Positions 26,133 through 31,564 of a stretch of DNA of 31,564 nt are shown here, piece after piece (position 1 is the first letter of the stretch; the number at the start of each line of letters is the position of its first letter). The DNA comes from an uncultured Pseudoxanthomonas sp. GTDB taxonomy: Bacteria; Pseudomonadota; Gammaproteobacteria; Xanthomonadales; Xanthomonadaceae. The position numbers and the translations under genes were made by a program. The stretch covers positions 1-31,564 of the forward strand of contig NZ_CAMPJD010000053.1 of NCBI RefSeq assembly GCF_946886695.1, in the 5' to 3' direction. The notes below the pieces were generated by a model. That model was not told the DNA's origin. It did no database searches and saw nothing but the letters and a program-made list of their open reading frames with translations.

Positions 26133-26257
26133 CCCTTTTGATACTGCTCGATCTTAGGGCCGCTGGGTCCGGGCAACAAGCCGAAATACTACTGAACCCA
26201 GCAGCCTGCAGGGGCCAGCTCTTCCGCGAATATTTCCCTTGGTCCGAGGAGAGTCAA
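26133..26257. other. Gap upstream of the 451-aa gene
   Basis: This short gap should hold the promoter of the 451-aa gene, but no clear -35/-10 pair or third attC site was identified. Immediately inside the gene, CCACCGAACGGTGG (26116-26129) is a perfect palindrome around the start region, possibly relevant to translation control. Confidence 0.4.
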
Positions 26258-26347
26258 ATGTTTGAAGCCGGCACTAAGCCAACTTACGCCCCAAACTTCG
26301 ATTTCGCACTTGGACGCGTATCATCCGCATTGCTTGGAAACACCTGA
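26258..26347 (+). CDS. Possible 29-aa mini-ORF in repeat copy 2
   Basis: An ATG with GAGGAG seven bases upstream opens a 29-codon frame that starts MFEAGTKPTYAPN and ends ALLGNT. It stops just before the terminator hairpin. In repeat copy 1 the same frame loses its start through a two-base deletion and its stop codon changes from TGA to TGG. This is either a recently active small gene with a decayed copy or a chance frame; no function is suggested. Confidence 0.25.
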   Translation: MFEAGTKPTYAPNFDFALGRVSSALLGNT

Positions 26348-26374
26348 AAAAACAATGGCCCGCATCTGCGGGCC
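26346..26374 (-). terminator. Rho-independent terminator (minus strand), in repeat copy 2
   Basis: On the minus strand GGCCCGC-AGAT-GCGGGCC is followed by ATTGTTTTTTC. It lies about 155 bp downstream of the CadC-like regulator gene stop and would end that transcript. Confidence 0.78.
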
Positions 26375-26527
26375 TTGTTCGGTGATGCTTGTAAGTGTCG
26401 CTTCGGAACTGCGTTGGAGGCTTTACGAATGCGACGGTCCTTCGCCGGAGCCGGAACGACTGGCCGGCGCCCTCTAACCTGCCTAGCCGCTTGACGGCCG
26501 CTTCCGGCCAGAAGCGGACGTCGCGCC

Positions 26528-27850
26528 TCACCCTTCAACATCGCCCTTTGCTGGTGATCCCGCTTGGCATGACTCGCTAGCGCCGACACGGCTGGCGAGT
26601 TCGGCGCAAAGACGGTCGGCTTGGGCGTCATCCCCTCCCGCTCGCAGAAGGCGCGCGAGCCCGCGGGTCGACTCTGGATGCAATGGTGAGTGGGCCAGGA
26701 CCCGCCGAAACCAAGCCTCCGCAAGCGACGGCTCACCACGGTCGAGGTAGCGCTGCGCAATAAGTGCGCCCAGCTGCGCATGCCACGGTCTTATCTGCGC
26801 ACGGTTCTTTGCGTAACTACGCTCCATCGCATCATAGGCCCGCTCAAAATACGGCAGCGCCTCCTGCTTGCGGCCGCTGATCTCCAATACGTCTCCGATG
26901 TTGATCAAAGAACCCCAGGCATCCACGTCCAGCTGCACAGCGCGTTGATACGCAGCCAGCGCCGCGTTGAACCGTCCTTGGGCGCTGGCGACGAAACCTG
27001 TCGCCTTGTGTGCAGCCGCGGACTCGGGATCCAACGCAACCGCGCGCGCGGCAAGGAGGCGTGCGCGTTCCAACTGCTGTGACGCCGGGGGGCGTGCGAG
27101 ATGCCCGTGCGCCAGCGCGTCACCCAGCCGTCTGAACTGCACCCCTTGCTCGCCAGGCAGCGCAGGCCAGCGGACCGAGCGCTGTACCAATGCGTTCGCC
27201 AGACCTGCCAGCGCAGGCACATTGTCGGGCTCAAGACCCAGAACACGCTCGTAAAGTTCGATCGCGGACTCGTTATCCCCTCGAGAGAACTGGAAGTAGA
27301 AGTCATCCGCTTGGGCGATCAGGCCTCCCGAGCCACCCTCGTTGAAGGCCGGATCATTCGACCGCCACCCGCTCGACCACCAGGCACCCCCGATGACCAA
27401 TGCCCCGATCACGACCGCCAGGGCGCCCCACATCCAACGTCGACGCACCGCGCTTGTTCGCAGCGCCGGCGCAGACACCGCGTCGGGAGCGGCGACATCC
27501 TCCGGGGAAGCGGCGGAGGTTGGCTCGGCGATAAGCCTGTAGCCGCGCTTGGAAAGCGTTTCGATGTACCGCGGAGACTTGGCATCGTCCCCCAGCGCCT
27601 GTCGGAGCTTGAAAACCGCCCGGGCCAGACTGTCGTCGCCGACCACCTGACCCGGCCATAGCGCGTCCATGATCTCCTCGCGTGTCACGGCCGCCCCGCG
27701 CCGTGAGGCGAGCAGGAACAGCAGATCCGCTACCTTCGGTTCCAGGCGGCTTGCGCCCTGCGCTCCGACGAGTTCACCCGTCGCGCGGATGGCCTGCCAG
27801 TCACCCACCCGGACCGCATCTGGATAAGTCGTTGATTTCAATGTGGTCAT
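26528..27850 (-). CDS. CadC-like membrane regulator: winged helix, TM helix, TPRs
   Basis: This 440-residue protein begins with an OmpR/PhoB-type winged-helix DNA-binding domain (about 10-108; EIMDALWPGQVVGDDSLARA, then SPRYIETLSKRGYRLIAE). A single transmembrane helix follows at about 138-160 (WGALAVVIGALVIGGAWW), and a periplasmic part with tetratricopeptide-like repeats runs from about 185 to 425 (YERVLGLEPDNVPALAGLAN, AYQRAVQLDVDAWGSLINIG). Such ToxR/CadC-type regulators bind DNA from the membrane without phosphorylation. It is divergent from the S41 peptidase gene across 124 bp, which is its likely target. Repeat copy 2 and a terminator follow. Confidence 0.9.
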   Translation of the reverse strand: MTTLKSTTYPDAVRVGDWQAIRATGELVGAQGASRLEPKVADLLFLLASRRGAAVTREEIMDALWPGQVVGDDSLARAVFKLRQALGDDAKSPRYIETLSKRGYRLIAEPTSAASPEDVAAPDAVSAPALRTSAVRRRWMWGALAVVIGALVIGGAWWSSGWRSNDPAFNEGGSGGLIAQADDFYFQFSRGDNESAIELYERVLGLEPDNVPALAGLANALVQRSVRWPALPGEQGVQFRRLGDALAHGHLARPPASQQLERARLLAARAVALDPESAAAHKATGFVASAQGRFNAALAAYQRAVQLDVDAWGSLINIGDVLEISGRKQEALPYFERAYDAMERSYAKNRAQIRPWHAQLGALIAQRYLDRGEPSLAEAWFRRVLAHSPLHPESTRGLARLLRAGGDDAQADRLCAELASRVGASESCQAGSPAKGDVEG

Positions 27851-27974
27851 GAAACGGAGAGTAAGCGTCAGAAAAGCAGGAGGAAACCGTCATGGCGCCC
27901 ACAGCATTGCCGTGTTCGTAATGCACGGCAACCGGCAGGTAACCCCCGGCCTCCGAAAAGACACAAGGATCGAT

Positions 27975-29474
27975 ATGCCTTCCGTTCTCAAGCGCCCGCT
28001 CGTGTTCATCCTGCTGGTTCTGGCGATGCTGCCGACGGCGTGCGCGGCGCCTCTCCCGTTGCCCACCGATGCGCCGCTGCCCGAAGCTCAGGCCCGGGCG
28101 GAACTGGAGCATCTGTACACAGCGCTGCAGGCCTCCCACTACGACCTGTTCGCTCGCCGCTCACGGGCGGAGTACGACGCCCTGTACCGCCAGACGTGGG
28201 AGGGCTTGGACGGCCCGACGCATCCGGGCGCGCTGCGGCGCGAGTTCCAGCGTTTCGTCGCGTACGGAAATGTCGCGCATGCCCGTATCGATCCGCCGAT
28301 GGCCGAGTGGGAGGCGCACCGCGCCTCGGGAGGCCGGGCATTCCCCCTCTACCTTCGCGTCATCGATGGGCGGGTGTTTGTCCAGGACGACTACAGCGGC
28401 GTGCAAGGCTTCGCACTGGGTGACGAGGTGCTGTCAGTGAATGGCGCTCCTGCGCTGCAATGGATGAACCGCTTCCGCACACTGGTGTCGGCAGACAACG
28501 ATTACCTCGCCTACACGCAGATGGAAACCCAGCTACCTATGCTCGTTTGGTGGCACGGCGATCACACATCGCAGTACGACATCGCGATAGCGAAGACAGC
28601 AGGACAGCCCCGCACGCTCGTCGTGCCCGCCCGAAGCCGGTCCGAGTTCGAGGCGGCCGCCACTGCGCGACCGTCCGGCTTCGAGCTGGACTGGAATGCT
28701 CGCACGTGGCGCATCACCGACGATGGGATCGGTTACCTGCGACCCGGCCCGTTCTACGACAACCGACCAGATGCATCGGACCCCTGGGACCCCACAGCCT
28801 TCCGCACGTTCATAGATGAGGCCTTCGAGAACTTCATCGATGCAGGTACCAAGGCGGTGCTGATTGACCTGCGCAACAACCCGGGTGGCGATAACTCCTT
28901 CTCCGACCCGATGGTCGCGTGGTTTGCCGATAAGCCCTTCCATTTCAGCTCGCAATTTGACATCCGGGTGAGCGAGGCCGCCATCAGGTCCAATGCAGAG
29001 CGCCTGCTCGCGACCGGAAACAGTCCTGACACCACGTCGGCAAAATTGGCTGCGATGTACGCGGAAAAGCCCCTAGGTAGCCGCGTCTACTTCCCGATCC
29101 CGCTGGTACACCCGCGCAATGGAACCCGCTATGCGAAGCCGGTCTACCTGCTGATTAACCGGCACTCCTACTCCAACACCGTGTTGGTGGCTGCGATTGC
29201 CCAAGACTATGGGTTCGCAACGGTGCTTGGTGAAGAGACTGCCGACCTCGCCAGCACATATGGCGCTGCGGAGAAATTCAAGCTGCCTACAACTGGATTC
29301 GAGGTCAGCTTTCCGAAAGCCCGGATCCTCCGGCCCAACCGTGACGGCAGAGCACGAGGCATCATCCCCGACAGGCTCATTCCAACGCCGATACTCGCTA
29401 CAGGAACGGACGAGGTGCTGGTAGAGGCGCTACGCATCGTGAACGAAGGAAGACCTACTGAACCAGAATCCTGA
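27975..29474 (+). CDS. S41 family (C-terminal processing-like) peptidase
   Basis: This 499-residue protein has a signal peptide (1-24; the cysteine in LPTAC could be a lipobox, but position -3 is Pro). A central region with a PDZ-like stretch (YSGVQGFALGDEVLSVNG, 140-157) is followed by the S41 catalytic domain with IDLRNNPGGD at 297-306, NRHSYSN at 395-401 containing the likely nucleophile serine, and GEET at 419-422. S41 enzymes cleave peptides near the C-terminus, here in the periplasm or outer membrane; the substrate is unknown. AAGGA precedes the ATG at 27975, which gives a proper signal peptide, unlike the longer open frame. It is divergent from the CadC-like regulator gene. Confidence 0.88.
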   Translation: MPSVLKRPLVFILLVLAMLPTACAAPLPLPTDAPLPEAQARAELEHLYTALQASHYDLFARRSRAEYDALYRQTWEGLDGPTHPGALRREFQRFVAYGNVAHARIDPPMAEWEAHRASGGRAFPLYLRVIDGRVFVQDDYSGVQGFALGDEVLSVNGAPALQWMNRFRTLVSADNDYLAYTQMETQLPMLVWWHGDHTSQYDIAIAKTAGQPRTLVVPARSRSEFEAAATARPSGFELDWNARTWRITDDGIGYLRPGPFYDNRPDASDPWDPTAFRTFIDEAFENFIDAGTKAVLIDLRNNPGGDNSFSDPMVAWFADKPFHFSSQFDIRVSEAAIRSNAERLLATGNSPDTTSAKLAAMYAEKPLGSRVYFPIPLVHPRNGTRYAKPVYLLINRHSYSNTVLVAAIAQDYGFATVLGEETADLASTYGAAEKFKLPTTGFEVSFPKARILRPNRDGRARGIIPDRLIPTPILATGTDEVLVEALRIVNEGRPTEPES

Positions 29475-29539
29475 TGGCAGCGCGGCCGTGCGGGAGATAA
29501 AAATCAGTGACTGTCGGCTGGCCCACAATTTCCTATCGC

Positions 29540-29563
29540 GTCCGCTTTGGGTCGGAAGCGGCC
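29540..29563. repeat. Dispersed hairpin motif, copy at the nucleotidyltransferase end
   Basis: GTCCGCTTTGGGTCGGAAGC is the same CCGCTT...GAAGCGG hairpin as at 21842, 24381 and 26493, in reverse orientation. It lies 28 bp downstream of the shortened nucleotidyltransferase gene. Confidence 0.5.
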
Positions 29564-29590
29564 TTCCTCTGGCCGCGTTCATGGGACGAG

Positions 29591-29917
29591 CTACGCCTCG
29601 GTTTGCTCGGCCAGTAGCAGGGCATCATCCACTTCTACCCCAAGGTAGCGGACGGTGCTCTCAATTGCGATATCGAGATCGGAGAATCTCGGATCGAAAT
29701 TGGTGCCATCAAGAAGAGAGAATCCGAACCGAGCCGATCCCACCACATGGATATGGTCAACGCCGACTCCCAGAACCCTAGCCAAGCTATCAAGAATGGA
29801 ATCAAGCCAGTCATGGCTTCCGTGCAGAGCGATTGGCTTGCTCAGTGCCTGCTCTGCAATCCAAACAGGCGTAGCGCCTAACACGAACTGCTTCCTCATC
29901 CATGTGGAGAATTCCAT
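29591..29917 (-). CDS. Shortened nucleotidyltransferase-fold protein
   Basis: This 108-residue frame contains HIHVVGSARFGFSLLDG and RFSDLDIAI, the G-S-x(n)-D-x-D pattern of the nucleotidyltransferase fold, at about residues 55-85. The family usually continues with more strands and a helical tail after the D-x-D, but here the frame stops 23 residues later, close to a dispersed hairpin motif. It is probably the 5' part of a truncated gene, though a minimal protein is possible. Related nucleotidyltransferases occur in toxin-antitoxin and defence modules. No HEPN partner was convincingly identified next to it. Codon bias is weak, as in the rest of this scar region. Confidence 0.5.
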   Translation of the reverse strand: MEFSTWMRKQFVLGATPVWIAEQALSKPIALHGSHDWLDSILDSLARVLGVGVDHIHVVGSARFGFSLLDGTNFDPRFSDLDIAIESTVRYLGVEVDDALLLAEQTEA

Positions 29918-30300
29918 ATCGATCTTGCCGTTCCCGCCTCACTTGACTCACAGCAACCATGTTCTGAGTCCGGATGCGAAGACTTCTTCCATGAGTGCCG
30001 TGCTGTCAACAGAAAATGGACGAGATTTTCGGCGACCTGCTGTCACATCTGCACCGAGAGTCCCGAGCCGCCGCTCAATCCTTTCAAGCGAATGAGCGAG
30101 CAAAGCAGCATCTCTCAGAACTCTCTCCACTCATTACTTGGAGATACTCAGTTTCAGGCAGCCGAGCGCCGGGCGAGTTGCAGAATGGAACTGTGAGATT
30201 CTTGACGGTGCACGGCGGTGTACCGACGCTTCCCGGACCTTGTGGCCACGCGCGTTTATTTGGAGCTATCAGTTCTGATCCAAGCTACGCCTCAACCGCA
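29918..30300. other. Gene-free scar between the nucleotidyltransferase and arsH
   Basis: No credible gene was found. A 60-codon minus-strand frame (29948-30130, GTG start, VLRDAALLAHSLERIERRLG) and a plus-strand frame from 29995 overlap each other; neither has a ribosome site or a known motif. Weak codon bias and the neighbouring repeats suggest decayed accessory DNA. Confidence 0.4.
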
Positions 30301-30476
30301 GGCATAGTTCAGACAAGTGGCGGCCGCAGTGATTGAGTTATCGATTCTATTTCGGCTCGCTTGGCGAGTCGGCAGGCTCACAAATCTGAGTCGCGGCTCC
30401 ATGCCGCCCAGACTATGGTCTTGTTCGCCGGCATAGTTCAGAACTCACGCGACCGCAATGAACGAACTATGGGTCC
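30301..30476. repeat. CATAGTTCAGA direct repeats
   Basis: GGCATAGTTCAGA occurs at 30301 and again at 30430, each followed after about nine bases by a similar GCAGTGATTGAGTTAT / GCAATGAACGAACTAT segment, a 129-bp period. GACTATGGTC lies between them at 30411-30420 and GAACTATGGGTCC ends the array. This resembles the cluster at 14918-14978 and may be the remains of an insertion-sequence end. The interval up to arsH holds no gene. Confidence 0.6.
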
Positions 30477-30518
30477 AAAACAGGGCCGGCCTGAGGTGAT
30501 CCGATCATCCGGATATCG

Positions 30519-31334
30519 CTACCTAGCTGCGCAGCAGGCGGGCCCACCGCAGGACTTCGCGGGCGCAGAGACATCGTCCTGCCGTGAAACGGCAAGCGAG
30601 ATCGCAACAGGAGTGGCCCGCTCGACCACCCTGGACGCATCCGTCGCGGCGCGCGACGCCAGATCGCCCTTGCGTTCGCTGTAACGGCTGGTCAGGTAGT
30701 CGCTGCGGTCGCGCACCAGCAGGGTGAACTTCACCAGTTCCTCCATTACGTCCACCACGCGGTCGTAGTACGGCGAGGGCTTCATGCGGCCTTCGTCATC
30801 GAATTCCTGCCAGGCTTTCGGCACGGACGACTGGTTGGGGATGGTGACCATGCGCATCCAGCGACCCAGCACGCGCAACGCATTGACCACGTTGAACGAT
30901 TGCGAACCGCCGCATACCTGCATGACCGCAAGCGTGCGGCCCTGCGTTGGGCGCACGCTGCCCTCGGACAGCGGCAGCCAGTCGATCTGGTTCTTGAACA
31001 CCGCCGACAGGGTGCCGTGGCGTTCCGGACTGACCCAGACCTGGCCCTCGGACCACTGCGACCACGCACGCAGCCGCTGCACCTCGGCATGGTCCGCGCC
31101 CACGCTGTCCAGGATGGGCAGGTCGTGCGGATGGAACACGCGCGTCTCCGCACCGAAATGCTGCAGCAGACGTTCGGCTTCCAGGGCCAGTTTTCGGCTG
31201 AAGGATTGCGGACGCAGCGAGCCGTACAGGATGAGGATGCGCGGCGGGTGCTCCGAAGCGGCGATGGCGAGCTTGCCGGCATCGGGAATGTCGAGCGCGC
31301 GGTGCGCCACGTGAGGCAAGTCGAGATCGTTCAT
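30519..31334 (-). CDS. arsH: ArsH, NADPH-dependent FMN oxidoreductase
   Basis: This 271-residue flavodoxin-like protein is ArsH, which oxidises trivalent methylated or aromatic arsenicals with [28 protein letters not shown] is the FMN phosphate-binding loop (about residues 34-53), and [20 protein letters not shown] and [14 protein letters not shown] are typical ArsH blocks. The C-terminus continues beyond the usual core and ends with a cysteine cluster, [11 protein letters not shown], which may bind metalloid or metal. The ATG at 31334 gives the usual N-terminal extension. The gene follows a sterol-desaturase-like gene by 31 bp. No arsR or arsB is seen in the window. Confidence 0.93.
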   Translation of the reverse strand: MNDLDLPHVAHRALDIPDAGKLAIAASEHPPRILILYGSLRPQSFSRKLALEAERLLQHFGAETRVFHPHDLPILDSVGADHAEVQRLRAWSQWSEGQVWVSPERHGTLSAVFKNQIDWLPLSEGSVRPTQGRTLAVMQVCGGSQSFNVVNALRVLGRWMRMVTIPNQSSVPKAWQEFDDEGRMKPSPYYDRVVDVMEELVKFTLLVRDRSDYLTSRYSERKGDLASRAATDASRVVERATPVAISLAVSRQDDVSAPAKSCGGPACCAAR

Positions 31335-31365
31335 GGGATCGTTCGTACTCGTTGAGTAAGGGACT

Positions 31366-31564
31366 TCAGGCCAAGTGAGGCCCGCGGCAACACCGGGCCA
31401 GGCATGCGATGCCCCGGCATGGCAGGAGTTTCCGGAACGGCCAGGCCAACAGCGCGCCGACCCTCCATTCGCTCGGATAGCGCGACGGCTCGAACACACC
31501 CACTCGGGCCGGCGCGTCGCCGCGGCGGTAAGTACCGAACACCTGATCCCACAAGGGCAGTGCC
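31366..31564 (-). CDS. Sterol desaturase/fatty acid hydroxylase-like protein, C-terminal part
   Basis: The gene runs off the right edge, so only about the last 65 codons are present. [16 protein letters not shown] is the typical C-terminal signature of sterol desaturase/fatty acid hydroxylase membrane proteins (LWD.lFGTyr), and [20 protein letters not shown] follows. The metal-binding histidines would be upstream, outside the window. The last 15 residues are Cys/Arg-rich and look like a run-on tail. It lies 31 bp upstream of arsH on the same strand, so co-transcription is likely. Confidence 0.6.
   Translation of the reverse strand, partial: ALPLWDQVFGTYRRGDAPARVGVFEPSRYPSEWRVGALLAWPFRKLLPCRGIACLARCCRGPHLA

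Larger units (their letters stand above)
26255..26522. repeat. Long direct repeat, copy 2 (about 268 bp)
   Basis: This is the second copy of the repeat at 24157-24410, in the same orientation. The copies match closely in several blocks and differ by scattered substitutions and small indels near the right end. It ends six bases before the stop of the CadC-like regulator gene. The two copies bracket the 80-aa and 451-aa cassette-like genes. Confidence 0.85.

Noticed and set aside
29948..30130. 60-codon minus-strand frame as HEPN antitoxin/toxin partner of the nucleotidyltransferase
   Set aside because: It has a GTG start directly after stop codons, no ribosome site and no R-x4-H motif.
29995..30336. 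113-codon plus-strand frame
   Set aside because: It overlaps repeats, has no motif, and its composition changes along its length.
21826..30518. Integron integrase gene
   Set aside because: No frame shows tyrosine recombinase motifs (R...HxxR...Y); none is present in the window.

Overview
The window looks like chromosome from a high-GC gammaproteobacterium of the Xanthomonadaceae/Lysobacteraceae (Pseudoxanthomonas, Stenotrophomonas or Lysobacter-like). The evidence is a three-domain Grx4-rhodanese protein, GTAG-headed REP palindromes, a Clp/CRP-type operator and the strong GC bias at third codon positions. Species is not resolvable from the sequence. No tRNA, rRNA, CRISPR array or integrase gene was recognised.

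Layout. 0-12 kb is housekeeping: a NodB-type deacetylase, a monothiol glutaredoxin fusion, a four-gene minus-strand operon (AMP nucleosidase, periplasmic thioredoxin-like protein, small exported protein, DUF924), a tandem pair of exported amidohydrolases of which the second has lost its metal ligands, a membrane diguanylate cyclase with a perfect Clp-type site upstream, and a DegV/unknown/PP-loop trio. 12-15 kb is a glutathione-dependent formaldehyde detoxification operon: FrmR repressor with a candidate operator, class III alcohol dehydrogenase, S-formylglutathione hydrolase and a small monooxygenase.

14.9-15.6 kb is a scar with repeated CATAGTT motifs, an IS30-type transposase tail and the tail of a LysR gene. 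15.7-21.8 kb holds a GST with a divergent LysR regulator, then an amino-acid catabolic cluster (M20 peptidase plus GST, divergent Lrp regulator, diaminopropionate ammonia-lyase-like enzyme) and an NTF2-fold protein.

21.8-26.5 kb is the accessory heart. It is visibly less GC-rich and all larger genes are on the minus strand: an unknown 298-aa protein, an H-NS-type DNA-binding protein, a small exported protein, an 80-aa cassette gene and a 451-aa protein with a HEPN-like R-x4-H motif. Two integron attC-like sites flank the 80-aa gene. A roughly 255-bp direct repeat, carrying a terminator and a short hairpin motif, brackets both cassette-like genes. No integrase is visible, so this is either the distal part of an array or an integrase-less attC cluster.

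26.5-29.5 kb has a CadC-like membrane regulator with TPRs, divergent from an S41 peptidase. 29.5-30.5 kb is another scar with a shortened nucleotidyltransferase and more CATAGTT-type repeats. The window ends in arsH and the tail of a sterol-desaturase-like gene.
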